DNA from: Rhodocaloribacter litoris
GTDB taxonomy: Bacteria > Bacteroidota > Rhodothermia > Rhodothermales > ISCAR-4553
Length of the DNA stretch: 64,000 nt
NCBI RefSeq assembly: GCF_011682235.2
Contig: NZ_CP076718.1
Coordinates: forward strand, 1,254,693 to 1,318,692
Direction of reading: 5' to 3'
Position numbers and translations under genes: made by a program. This document shows positions 32,799-43,006 of this stretch, in pieces; the first letter of the stretch is position 1, and every line of letters starts with the position of its first letter. The notes below the pieces were generated by a model. The model was not told where the DNA came from, made no database searches, and saw only the letters and a program-made list of their open reading frames with translations.

Positions 32799-34103
32799 TC
32801 AAAGCAGCAGGTTCAACGGCTCTTCGAGGTACTGGCGGACCGTCGTCAGGAAGCGGGCCCCTACGGCCCCGTCGACGATGCGATGATCGCACGAGAGGGT
32901 CAGCCGCATGCGCCGGCCCGGCACGACCTCGCCGTCGCGCACCACGGGCACGTCGCGGATCGCCCCGATGGCCAGGATGCAGGCGTTCGGCGGGTTGATG
33001 ATGGCGGTGAACTCGTCGATGCCGAACATGCCGAGGTTGCTCGTCGTGAACGTGGAGCCCGTGTATTCCTCCGGCTGGAGTTCCCGGTTCCGGGCTTTCT
33101 CGGCCAGGCGCCGGGTCTCTTCGGCAATCTGCCCCAGCCCTTTCCGGTCGGCGTGGCGGATGACCGGCGTGATCAGGCCCTCGTCGATGGCGACGGCCAC
33201 GGCCACGTGGATCTCCCGGTGCAGGCGAATCTCGCCTTCCGCCTCGAGATAGGAGGCGTTGACGTACGGGTGTTGCCGCAGAGCCAGCGCACACGCCTTC
33301 GTGACGAGGTCGTTGAACGACACCTTGCCGCGCCCCTGGGCCTCGGCCAGTTCGTTGAGCTGCTCCCGGAACGCCGTCGCCTTCTCCATGTCGACGTCGA
33401 CCGTCAGGTAGAAGTGCGGGGCCGTGAACTTGCTCTGCGCCAGGCGCCGGGCAATGGTCTTGCGCATCTGCGAGATACGCTCCACGTCGTAGGCCGCCGG
33501 CATGGCCGGCGCCTCGGCCGGGGCCTCTGCCGGGGCCGGCTTCGGAGCGGCCTCCGGCACCTCGACCGGCGCACCGGCCAGCAACGCCTCGATGTCGCGT
33601 TTGATGATGCGCCCTTCGGGGCCGCTGCCCCGCACCGTACGCAGGTCAATGCCGTGCTCGCGCGCCATCTTCCGCGCCAGCGGCGAAGCCTTGATGCGTG
33701 CCCCTTCCTCCGGCCCGGCGGCCACGGCCGCCTCCTCCGCCGCACCGTCGCCCGAAGGCGCCTGCCCGGCTTCCGCCTCCACCGCTTCGGCCTTCGTTTC
33801 CGGCTCGGGCGCCGCAGAACCGTCGCCTCCGCCGTATTTCGCCAGCACCTCGGAAATGTCCTCGCCTTCCTCCCCCAGCACGGCGATGAGGCCGCCGATG
33901 GGCACGGCCTCCCCCTCCTGAATCACCTTCTTGAGCAACACCCCGTCGTCATAGACTTCGAGGTCCATCGTCGCCTTGTCGGTCTCCACCTGGGCAATCA
34001 CGTCGCCCGCCGAAACCGACGCGCCTTCTTCGACCAGCCAGCTGACGAGCACCCCCTCTTCCATGGTGTCGCTCATCTTCGGCATCTCAACAGGAATAGC
34101 CAT
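32799..34103 (-). CDS. pdhC: Pyruvate dehydrogenase E2, dihydrolipoyl acetyltransferase
   Basis: A 434-residue E2 core subunit. It has one N-terminal lipoyl domain with the modified lysine K43 (VETDKATMDLEVYD), a flexible Ala/Pro/Glu linker, a peripheral-subunit-binding domain (IKASPLARKMAREHGIDLRTVRGSG), a second Ala/Pro linker, and a catalytic domain with the active-site histidine in SCDHRIVDG near the C-terminus. The final LEEPLNLLL is typical. It is the last gene of the pdhA-pdhB-pdhC operon (56-nt gap after pdhB). No E3 gene is in the window, so lipoamide dehydrogenase must be encoded elsewhere. A branched-chain 2-oxoacid complex cannot be fully excluded from sequence. Confidence 0.94.
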   Translation of the reverse strand: MAIPVEMPKMSDTMEEGVLVSWLVEEGASVSAGDVIAQVETDKATMDLEVYDDGVLLKKVIQEGEAVPIGGLIAVLGEEGEDISEVLAKYGGGDGSAAPEPETKAEAVEAEAGQAPSGDGAAEEAAVAAGPEEGARIKASPLARKMAREHGIDLRTVRGSGPEGRIIKRDIEALLAGAPVEVPEAAPKPAPAEAPAEAPAMPAAYDVERISQMRKTIARRLAQSKFTAPHFYLTVDVDMEKATAFREQLNELAEAQGRGKVSFNDLVTKACALALRQHPYVNASYLEAEGEIRLHREIHVAVAVAIDEGLITPVIRHADRKGLGQIAEETRRLAEKARNRELQPEEYTGSTFTTSNLGMFGIDEFTAIINPPNACILAIGAIRDVPVVRDGEVVPGRRMRLTLSCDHRIVDGAVGARFLTTVRQYLEEPLNLLL

Positions 34104-34159
34104 ATCTCGATCTTCGATGCTAAAGGTTCGATCCCGGATTGCACACGGCGTGCCGCCGG

Positions 34160-35143
34160 TCAGCCGGCGTACATCACCTGCTTGCAGGCCTCGTACGCGT
34201 CGTCCTCCTGCGGCATGTAGTACTCCATCAGGTTCTTGGCATACGGAGCGGGCACGTCCTTCGCCGTGATGCGCCGGATGGGTGCGTCGAGGTAGTCGAA
34301 GGCACGGTCCTGGATCTGATAGGCGATTTCCGAAGAGATACTCGCATAGGGGTTGCTCTCGTCGATGATCACGCAGCGGTTCGTCTTCTTGATCGAGGCG
34401 ACGATGGTGTCGATGTCGAGCGGGCGGAGCGTGCGCGGGTCGATGACCTCGGCGCTGTAGCCTTCTTCGGCCAGGCGGTCGGCCACACGCAGGGCGATCC
34501 AGTAGCTCTTGCTGTGTGCCACGATCGTCACGTCCTCCCCTTCCCGGGCGATGCGCGCCTTGCCGAGCGGGATGAGGTAGTCCGGCTCGTCAGACACCTC
34601 CCCGCGCAGGCCATACATGACCTCACTCTCGAGAAAGATGACCGGGTCATCGTCCCGGATGGCCGACTTGAGCAGCCCCTTCGCGTCGTCCGGGTTCGAG
34701 GGGGCCACGACCTTCAGGCCCGGAATCGTCGCATAGATCGACTCGGTGGAGGTGCTGTGTGTGGCGCCGAGTTGCCCGGCGGCCCCGTTGGGCCCCCGGA
34801 AGACGATGGGGAGCTTGAACTGCCCGCCGGACATGTACCGGATCTTCGCCGCGTTGTTGATGAGCTGGTCGAAGGCGACGAACGAGAAGTTGAACGTCAT
34901 GAACTCGATGATCGGGCGCAGGCCGTTCAGGGCCGCGCCGATGCCCAGCCCGGCAAAGCCGTTCTCGCTGATGGGCGTGTCGATGACCCGCTTCGGCCCG
35001 AACCGGTCGAGCATGCCCTCGCTCACCTTGTAGGCCCCGTTGTACTGGGCCACTTCCTCCCCCATGAGGAAGATGTTTTCGTCGCGCTCCATCTCCTCGA
35101 CCATGGCCGCGCGGATCGCTTCACGAAACTGCAGTTCTGCCAT
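34160..35143 (-). CDS. pdhB: Pyruvate dehydrogenase E1 component, beta subunit
   Basis: A 327-residue transketolase-like subunit that pairs with E1-alpha for thiamine-diphosphate-dependent pyruvate decarboxylation. Landmarks include MGEEVAQYNGAYKVSEGML (with the conserved Glu of the TPP site), DTPISENGFAGLGIGAALNGLRPIIEFMT, SGGQFKLPIVFRGPNG and VAPSNPDDAKGLLKSAIR. The ATG at 35143 gives the standard MAELQFREAIR start; an in-frame codon four residues upstream is possible but unusual. It lies 54 nt after pdhA and 56 nt before pdhC, so the three genes form one operon. Confidence 0.95.
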   Translation of the reverse strand: MAELQFREAIRAAMVEEMERDENIFLMGEEVAQYNGAYKVSEGMLDRFGPKRVIDTPISENGFAGLGIGAALNGLRPIIEFMTFNFSFVAFDQLINNAAKIRYMSGGQFKLPIVFRGPNGAAGQLGATHSTSTESIYATIPGLKVVAPSNPDDAKGLLKSAIRDDDPVIFLESEVMYGLRGEVSDEPDYLIPLGKARIAREGEDVTIVAHSKSYWIALRVADRLAEEGYSAEVIDPRTLRPLDIDTIVASIKKTNRCVIIDESNPYASISSEIAYQIQDRAFDYLDAPIRRITAKDVPAPYAKNLMEYYMPQEDDAYEACKQVMYAG

Positions 35144-35197
35144 ATCGCTGTGCAAAGGTTGTTCGTTCAGGAACGGGGGATCTCCGATCCGCCCGGC

Positions 35198-36349
35198 TTA
35201 CGCGAGAAAAGGATAATCCTCCTGCGTGTACACGTCCTCGTAGATCGTCTCCAGCGGCGGGAGGGGGCTGTTCTCGGCGAACTCGACCGCCCGCATCACC
35301 TCCTCCTTCACCTCCTCGTCGATCCGGTCGAGGTCTTCGTTGCTGGCGATCTCGTGCTGGCGGATGTAGGCCTTGAGGCGGATGATCGGGTCCTCCTGCT
35401 TCTTTCGCTCGAGCTCCTCTTTCGTGCGATACTTGCCGGGGTCACTCATGGAGTGGCCGCGGTACCGGTAGGTGCGGATCTCGAGGATCGACGGCTTGAA
35501 GCGACGCGCCAGCTCGGCGTGATCCTGGATCGCCTTGCACACGGCAAAGACGTCCATGCCGTTGACCATCGCCGCCTCCATGTTGTTGCTGATGGCGTGC
35601 TTGATGAAGACCGTCTCGGCAAAGGCCCGGTCGATGGCCGTGCCCATGGCGTACTGGTTGTTCTCGATGATGAAGATCACGGGAAGTTCGTAGAGCGCCG
35701 CCAGGTTGAAGGCTTCGTGCACGGCGCCCTGCCCCATGGCCCCGTCGCCCAGGAACGTCAGGCAGACACCGCCGTCCTCGCGGTACTTGTGGGCAAACGC
35801 GATGCCGGTACCCACCGGCACGTGGGCCCCCACGATGCCGTGCCCGCCGAAGAAGCGTTTCTCGGCCTTGAAGTAGTGCATCGAGCCGCCCTTGCCGCGC
35901 GAACAGCCGTCGATCTTGCCGAAAAGCTCGGCCATGCACTCATCGGCCGTCATCCCCAGCGCCAGGCCGATCCCGTGATCGCGGTAGGCGGTGATGACCG
36001 AGTCATGCCCGATGCGGATCGCCTGCGCGGCCCCGGTCGAGACCGCCTCCTGCCCGATGTACAGGTGCAGGAAACCGGCGATCTTTTGCTTGCCGTACAT
36101 CTGTGCCGCCCGCTCCTCGAAGCGACGCTGCAGGAGCATGTTGCGGTACATGCCGAGGACCTGTTCCTCCGAAAGGCCGACGTCCTTGTGGCCGTACTTG
36201 CCGGCCTGGTAGTTGGTAAAGACGTGCTTGACCTCGATCCGGGGCGGAATCTCCAGATCCTGCCCGTTGACCACGGCCCCCTCGGCCGGTACACCCTGCT
36301 CCTCTACCTGGTCACGCTGGCGCGTGCGCTTTTTCGTCTCGCTGGCCAT
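35198..36349 (-). CDS. pdhA: Pyruvate dehydrogenase E1 component, alpha subunit
   Basis: A 383-residue subunit. The thiamine-diphosphate motif is GDGAMGQGAVHEAFNLAAL through to the ENNQ segment (GDG-x-NN). The regulatory-loop region is YRYRGHSMSDPGKYR, which in eukaryotes carries phosphorylation sites; phosphorylation here is not implied. The first 40 residues are a Lys/Arg/Glu-rich extension not shared by all homologues. It is the first gene of the operon, with a candidate sigma-70-type promoter at 36478-36506 and a leader of about 120 nt. Confidence 0.95.
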   Translation of the reverse strand: MASETKKRTRQRDQVEEQGVPAEGAVVNGQDLEIPPRIEVKHVFTNYQAGKYGHKDVGLSEEQVLGMYRNMLLQRRFEERAAQMYGKQKIAGFLHLYIGQEAVSTGAAQAIRIGHDSVITAYRDHGIGLALGMTADECMAELFGKIDGCSRGKGGSMHYFKAEKRFFGGHGIVGAHVPVGTGIAFAHKYREDGGVCLTFLGDGAMGQGAVHEAFNLAALYELPVIFIIENNQYAMGTAIDRAFAETVFIKHAISNNMEAAMVNGMDVFAVCKAIQDHAELARRFKPSILEIRTYRYRGHSMSDPGKYRTKEELERKKQEDPIIRLKAYIRQHEIASNEDLDRIDEEVKEEVMRAVEFAENSPLPPLETIYEDVYTQEDYPFLA

Positions 36350-36683
36350 AACGTTTTCGTCTTAAGAGGTTAAAGGGAGATGATCTCCCCGAACTACGTT
36401 GTGCAATATAGGACAAACCGCCCTGCACCCGGCACCGATCCCGACCGGCGCAGCGCATCTTTTCACGGAAAGCGAGCTTTATAAAATAAGACTTTTGCGC
36501 CCCCAAACCCAGCGTTAATCCGATCTTAACGAGCGGAACCCCTTTTCCCCCCGCCCGTAGATCCCGGCGGTCGTGCCTGTAGCTTTTCCGCCCTGCCGAA
36601 CACGAAGGTGCCGGCAGCTTCCCGGGTGCCGCGCGGCGCAGGTTGTGCGGACCCGTTTCCCCACCCCAGCTCCCTCGTGTAAC
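36350..36683. other. Divergent intergenic region between pdhA and the ECF sigma gene (334 bp)
   Basis: No gene is visible. It holds the pdh promoter and the two palindromes named in the promoter entry, all in the pdhA-proximal half. The sigma-proximal half (36540-36683) is GC-rich, with no recognisable promoter hexamers and no good ribosome binding site. Confidence 0.7.
36478..36506 (-). promoter_or_regulatory. Candidate promoter of the pdh operon
   Basis: Read on the minus strand, TTGGGG (36501-36506) and TATAAA (36478-36483) are separated by exactly 17 bases, close to a sigma-70 consensus and unusually AT-rich for this genome. Transcription would start near 36470, leaving a leader of about 120 nt before pdhA. 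A CGTTAA-N7-TTAACG palindrome (36513-36531) touches the upstream edge, and a GGGAGAT-N-ATCTCCC palindrome (36375-36389) lies in the leader. Confidence 0.55.
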
Positions 36684-37313
36684 GTGCCCGAGCCCAAGCC
36701 TACCCAAGGACACGCATCGCCTTCGAAGCCCCCGGCACCCGGCGACCCGATCGACCTGGAGGCACTGCTGCAGGGCGACCCGGCCGTCTTCGAACAGCTC
36801 GTGCGCCAGGAAAGCCCCCGGCTCTACCGGGTGATCCTCCGCATCGTCCACGACGAGGACGAGGCGGCGAGCCTCCTGCAGGAGACCTTCCTCCAGGCCT
36901 ACCAGCGCCTGCATACGTTCCGCCGCGAATCGAAGGTGACCACCTGGCTCTATGCCATCGGCATCAACCTGGCGCGCGCCTCGCTGCGCAAATCGCGCCG
37001 CTACGACACGCTCTCCGACGAAGACCTCGAACGGCTGCAACCACGCTTTACCGGCTTCGGCACCCATGCCGGCGACTATGAACCGTGGAACCCACAGCGT
37101 GTGGCGGAGCAGGCCGAACGCAAACGCCTGGTCCACGAAGCCATCCGGCAACTTCCACCGGACTACCGGCTCGTCGTCACGCTGCGCGACATCGAAGAGC
37201 TCTCGACGGCCGAAACGGCCGAGATCCTCGAGATCAGCGAGGGGGCCGTCCGCGTGCGCCTGCACCGTGCCCGCCGGGCCCTCCGCAGCCTGCTGGACCG
37301 CTACTTCCATTGA
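36684..37313 (+). CDS. ECF-type RNA polymerase sigma factor
   Basis: About 209 residues if translation starts at the GTG at 36684; no start is well supported by a ribosome binding site, and an ATG at 36573 gives a longer, Arg/Cys-rich tail I consider non-coding. Region 2 is visible as VFEQLVRQESPRLYRVILRIVHDEDEAASLLQETFLQAYQRLHTFRRESKVTTWLYAIGINLARASLRKSRRYDTLSDED. Region 4 is AIRQLPPDYRLVVTLRDIEELSTAETAEILEISEGAVRVRLHRARRALRSLL, a clear helix-turn-helix that reads the -35 element. No region 3 is present, so it belongs to the extracytoplasmic-function group. The following gene encodes a candidate anti-sigma partner. Its targets are unknown. Confidence 0.9.
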   Translation: MPEPKPTQGHASPSKPPAPGDPIDLEALLQGDPAVFEQLVRQESPRLYRVILRIVHDEDEAASLLQETFLQAYQRLHTFRRESKVTTWLYAIGINLARASLRKSRRYDTLSDEDLERLQPRFTGFGTHAGDYEPWNPQRVAEQAERKRLVHEAIRQLPPDYRLVVTLRDIEELSTAETAEILEISEGAVRVRLHRARRALRSLLDRYFH

Positions 37314-37336
37314 ATGAATGCACGCCCTGATCCTAC

Positions 37337-37618
37337 ATGCGCAAGGTTCTCCATCTCCTCCAGCAAATGATCGGCCGCACCCCCTCCTGCAGGAAGGTCA
37401 ACGAGTTCCTGGCCGATTACCTCGACGGCACGCTCGACCCGCAGACCAAGGCCCGCTTCGACGCCCACCTGGATGCCTGCCCGAAGTGCAAGCGTTACCT
37501 CGAACAGTACCTCCAGACCGTCGAACTCGTCAAGACGAACGGCACCGTCGAGCCGCCGCCCGAACTCGTCGAGCATACCCTCGCCTTCCTGCGCCGGCAA
37601 CTCGAACGGCCGTCCTGA
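37337..37618 (+). CDS. Soluble zinc-finger anti-sigma factor (ZAS-like)
   Basis: A 93-residue protein with the zf-HC2 pattern: C18, then H44-x3-C48-x2-C51 (HLDACPKCKRYL), preceded by the conserved FLADYLDGTLD turn. This is the ZAS fold that binds and inhibits ECF sigma factors. No membrane segment is present, so unlike many anti-sigma proteins it should act in the cytoplasm; some soluble members respond to redox through their zinc-binding cysteines. It begins 23 bases after the sigma gene, which fits a sigma/anti-sigma pair. Whether it senses oxidation here is inference. Confidence 0.82.
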   Translation: MRKVLHLLQQMIGRTPSCRKVNEFLADYLDGTLDPQTKARFDAHLDACPKCKRYLEQYLQTVELVKTNGTVEPPPELVEHTLAFLRRQLERPS

Positions 37619-37757
37619 CATCCCGGTCCCCGGCCACAGATTCAACGATTCCTCGCCTGCAAAAGCCGCCGGACCGGGAACGCATCGCCCCTCCCGCTCG
37701 TCATTGGCGGCAATTTTTTGGATATTCCGGGACCCTCAACCGGATGCAGCCTGCCCT

Positions 37758-38534
37758 GTGGAACCCAGACCCTCCGCCCTTCCCTTCCGAGACGATGCAC
37801 CCGGCACCGGCAAACGGGCCCTGGTGATCATCCCCACCTACAACGAAGCCCGCAACATCCAAACGGTTCTCGAGCAGGCGCTCGCCCAGCCCGGCACCCT
37901 CCACGTCCTCGTCGTCGACGACGCCTCCCCGGACCGGACCGCCGACCTGGTCCGGGCCATGCAGCCTCAGTACCCGGAGCGGCTGCACCTCATCGAGCGC
38001 TCCGGCAAACAGGGCCTGGGGACGGCCTACCTCACCGGCTTCCGTTTCGCCCTGGACCGCGGCTATACCTACATCTGCGAAATGGACGCCGACCTCTCCC
38101 ACAACCCCGAAGACCTGCCCCGGCTGATCGCCCCCGTCTGCCGGGGCGAGGCGGACCTGGTCATCGGATCCCGCTATGCGGGCGGCGTCCGCGTGATGAA
38201 CTGGCCCCTCTCCCGCCTCATCCTCTCCTATGCCGCCGGGGTCTACACCCGCCTGATCACCCGGTTGCCCGTGCACGACGTGACGGCCGGCTTCAAGTGC
38301 TTCCACCGGCGCGTGCTCGAAGCCATCGACCTCGACCGGGTCAAATCCAACGGCTACTCCTTCCAGATCGAGATGACCTACCGGGCATGGCGCAAAGGAT
38401 TTCGCATCCTCGAGGTGCCCATCATCTTCACCGAACGCACCGAGGGACACTCGAAGATGAGCCGGGCCATCGTGCGCGAAGCGGCCTGGAAGGTCTGGGA
38501 ACTGCGCCTGCGCGCGCTGATCGGACGACTCTGA
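37758..38534 (+). CDS. Polyprenol monophosphomannose synthase-like glycosyltransferase (GT2, DPM1-like)
   Basis: About 258 residues, starting at a GTG at 37758 because no ATG in frame precedes the first beta strand. The GT2 fold is clear: VIIPTYNEARNIQTVLEQAL, VVDDASPDRTADLVR, GKQGLGTAYLTGFRFALDRGY, EMDADLSHNPEDLPRL (DxD metal site), IGSRYAGG and DVTAGFKCF. The sequence follows DPM1, which makes dolichyl/polyprenyl-phosphate mannose from GDP-mannose. No C-terminal membrane helices are present, as in the soluble DPM1 type. It could supply a lipid-linked sugar for glycoprotein or glycolipid synthesis; the exact sugar is unproven. Confidence 0.88.
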   Translation: MEPRPSALPFRDDAPGTGKRALVIIPTYNEARNIQTVLEQALAQPGTLHVLVVDDASPDRTADLVRAMQPQYPERLHLIERSGKQGLGTAYLTGFRFALDRGYTYICEMDADLSHNPEDLPRLIAPVCRGEADLVIGSRYAGGVRVMNWPLSRLILSYAAGVYTRLITRLPVHDVTAGFKCFHRRVLEAIDLDRVKSNGYSFQIEMTYRAWRKGFRILEVPIIFTERTEGHSKMSRAIVREAAWKVWELRLRALIGRL

Positions 38535-38716
38535 AACCGGCGAAAAGCGCTTCCCCGTTTCGTTTTTGATTAAATCGACAAACGTGGCACCCGATCCGGC
38601 GCCGGCACCGCACTTCGATCCCGTGCATCCAGTATTTTCACCGGCAGACCGGACCCGGTCCGCCGCGGCGAGGATCCATCGCCGTTGCTTCCCAGAACCT
38701 GATCCGTCGATAGCCC

Positions 38717-39979
38717 ATGCCTGACTACGCTCACCTGACGCCGCCTGCCGAAGGCGACCTGATCACGATGGAAGGCGGGCGCCTGCGCGTGCCCGACCAC
38801 CCGATCATCCCCTTCATTGAAGGAGACGGCACCGGCCCCGACATCTGGCGCGCCGCCCGGCGCGTCTTCGACGCCGCCGTGGCCCGGGCCTACGGCGACG
38901 CCCGCCGGATCGTCTGGTTCGAGGTCTTCGCCGGTGAAAAGGCCTACAACCTCCAGGGCACGTGGTTGCCGGAAGACACGCTGAAGGCCATCGAGCACCA
39001 CCTCGTCGCCATCAAGGGCCCGCTCACGACGCCCGTCGGCGGCGGCATCCGCTCGCTCAACGTGGCCCTGCGCCAGAAGCTCGACCTCTATGCCTGCGTG
39101 CGGCCCGTCCGCTACTTCGAGGGCGTCCCCTCCCCCGTCCGGCAACCCGAGGCCGTGGACATGGTCATCTTCCGGGAAAACACGGAAGACATCTACGCCG
39201 GCATCGAGTTCAAGGCGGGCACGGAAGAAGTGGAACGCTTCAAACAGGTCTTCCGCGAAGCCTTTCCCGAGCAGTACGCCAAGATCCGCTTTCCCGACAC
39301 GAGCGGCATCGGCATCAAGCCCGTCTCACAGGAAGGAACGGCCCGCCTGGTCCGCGCCGCCATCCGGTACGCCATCGCCCAGGGACGCTCGAGCGTGACG
39401 CTCGTCCACAAGGGCAACATCATGAAGTTCACCGAGGGCGCCTTCCGCGACTGGGGCTACCAGGTGGCCCGCGACGAGTTCGGCGCACGTGACCTCGACG
39501 GCGGCCCCTGGCAGGTCCTCCCCCTCGACGACGGCCGCGAGCTCGTCATCAAGGACGTCATCGCCGACGCCTTCCTGCAGCAGATCCTGACCCGCCCGGC
39601 CGAGTACGACGTCATCGCCACGATGAACCTCAACGGCGACTACGTCTCCGACGCGCTGGCCGCGCAGGTGGGCGGCATCGGCATCGCACCGGGGGCCAAC
39701 ATCAACTACGACACCGGCGCCGCCATCTTCGAGGCCACCCACGGCACCGCACCCAAGTATGCCGGGCAGGACAAGGTCAACCCCAGTTCGGTCATCCTCT
39801 CCGGCGAGATGATGTTCCGCTACCTGGGCTGGAACGAGGCGGCCGACCTCATCATCCACGCCATGGAAAAGACCATCGCGCAGAAACGCGTGACCTACGA
39901 CTTCCACCGGCTCATGGATGGCGCGACGCTCCTGAGCACGAGCGCCTTCGGCGAAGCCCTCGTGGAAAACATGGGCTGA
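38717..39979 (+). CDS. icd: Isocitrate dehydrogenase (NADP+-type)
   Basis: A 420-residue TCA-cycle enzyme that oxidises isocitrate to 2-oxoglutarate. It follows the E. coli enzyme closely: [97 protein letters not shown] and a metal-binding [12 protein letters not shown]. The segment [17 protein letters not shown] fits NADP+-dependent forms, but cofactor preference cannot be proven by eye. The start at the ATG at 38717 gives the normal length. It stands alone and is followed by a strong terminator. Confidence 0.96.
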   Translation: MPDYAHLTPPAEGDLITMEGGRLRVPDHPIIPFIEGDGTGPDIWRAARRVFDAAVARAYGDARRIVWFEVFAGEKAYNLQGTWLPEDTLKAIEHHLVAIKGPLTTPVGGGIRSLNVALRQKLDLYACVRPVRYFEGVPSPVRQPEAVDMVIFRENTEDIYAGIEFKAGTEEVERFKQVFREAFPEQYAKIRFPDTSGIGIKPVSQEGTARLVRAAIRYAIAQGRSSVTLVHKGNIMKFTEGAFRDWGYQVARDEFGARDLDGGPWQVLPLDDGRELVIKDVIADAFLQQILTRPAEYDVIATMNLNGDYVSDALAAQVGGIGIAPGANINYDTGAAIFEATHGTAPKYAGQDKVNPSSVILSGEMMFRYLGWNEAADLIIHAMEKTIAQKRVTYDFHRLMDGATLLSTSAFGEALVENMG

Positions 39980-40336
39980 GCCCGCCCCCCTCCGCATCCT
40001 TCCGGGCGCACGGAGCACCGCCACCGTGCGCCCTTTTTTCGTTCTCCTTCACAACCCGGTCCGGGCCGGCCCATTAAAAATCGCCGCCTCGATCCGATAC
40101 TCACTCAAAACGAAATTCAACCCGGATACGCATCCGAAGCGAAGGCCCGGCCTCCGATCGCGCTGCCCCTCTCTTGAAACCCCTGCTCCTCAGGCGACCG
40201 GACCCTTCGTGACGGGACGATGCGCACGACCGGCCCGCAGGCCGGTGCGACGTCGAAAAACGTGTCGTACGCTTGATCGTCGCGGGATACGCCGGGGCGA
40301 GGTGCCCTGTGTGTCTCCCGGCCAGTAGTTCGTCCC
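39980..40336 (+). other. Intergenic region between icd and the PAS histidine kinase (357 bp)
   Basis: It contains the icd terminator in its first 60 bases. The rest holds an AT-richer patch (about 40072-40120) that may include the kinase promoter, and no recognisable gene, riboswitch or repeat. Confidence 0.6.
40004..40039 (+). terminator. Intrinsic terminator after icd
   Basis: A perfect 10-bp stem, GGGCGCACGG (40004-40013) with CCGTGCGCCC (40024-40033), a ten-base loop and six Ts (40034-40039). This is the strongest simple terminator in the window besides the one after groEL. Confidence 0.95.
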
Positions 40337-42499
<2,163 letters not shown>

Positions 42500-43006
42500 G
42501 CGAACGCTTCTGTGTGTCGATGATGAGGAAGGAGTGCTGCGCTCGCTCCGGCGCGTGCTCCGGAAGGAGCCGTACCGGGTGCTGACGGCCACGAGCGGCA
42601 CCGGAGCGCTGGCGATCCTGGAGCGGCACCCCGTACAGGTGGTGCTCGCCGACCAGCGCATGCCGGACATGACGGGCACGGACCTCCTGCGCGAGGTCCG
42701 GAGCCGCTATCCGGCGACCATACGGATCATCCTCTCCGGCTATGCCGAGCCGCATGCCATCGTGGCGGCCATCAACGAGGCCGAGGTGTTTCGCTTCCTG
42801 CCCAAACCCTGGAACGACGACGACCTCCGGGCCACCCTCCGGGCCGGCTTCGCCCGCTGGGAGAGCCGGCAGGCCACGCTCCGTCTGACCGAACTCTTCA
42901 GGACCGAACTGGAGCGGATGCGCCGGGACCGCGAGGCGCTCGCCGAGCGGCTGGCCGCCCACGACCAGGCCCCCTGCCGTCCAACCCACAAACCCGACCC
43001 TGCACC

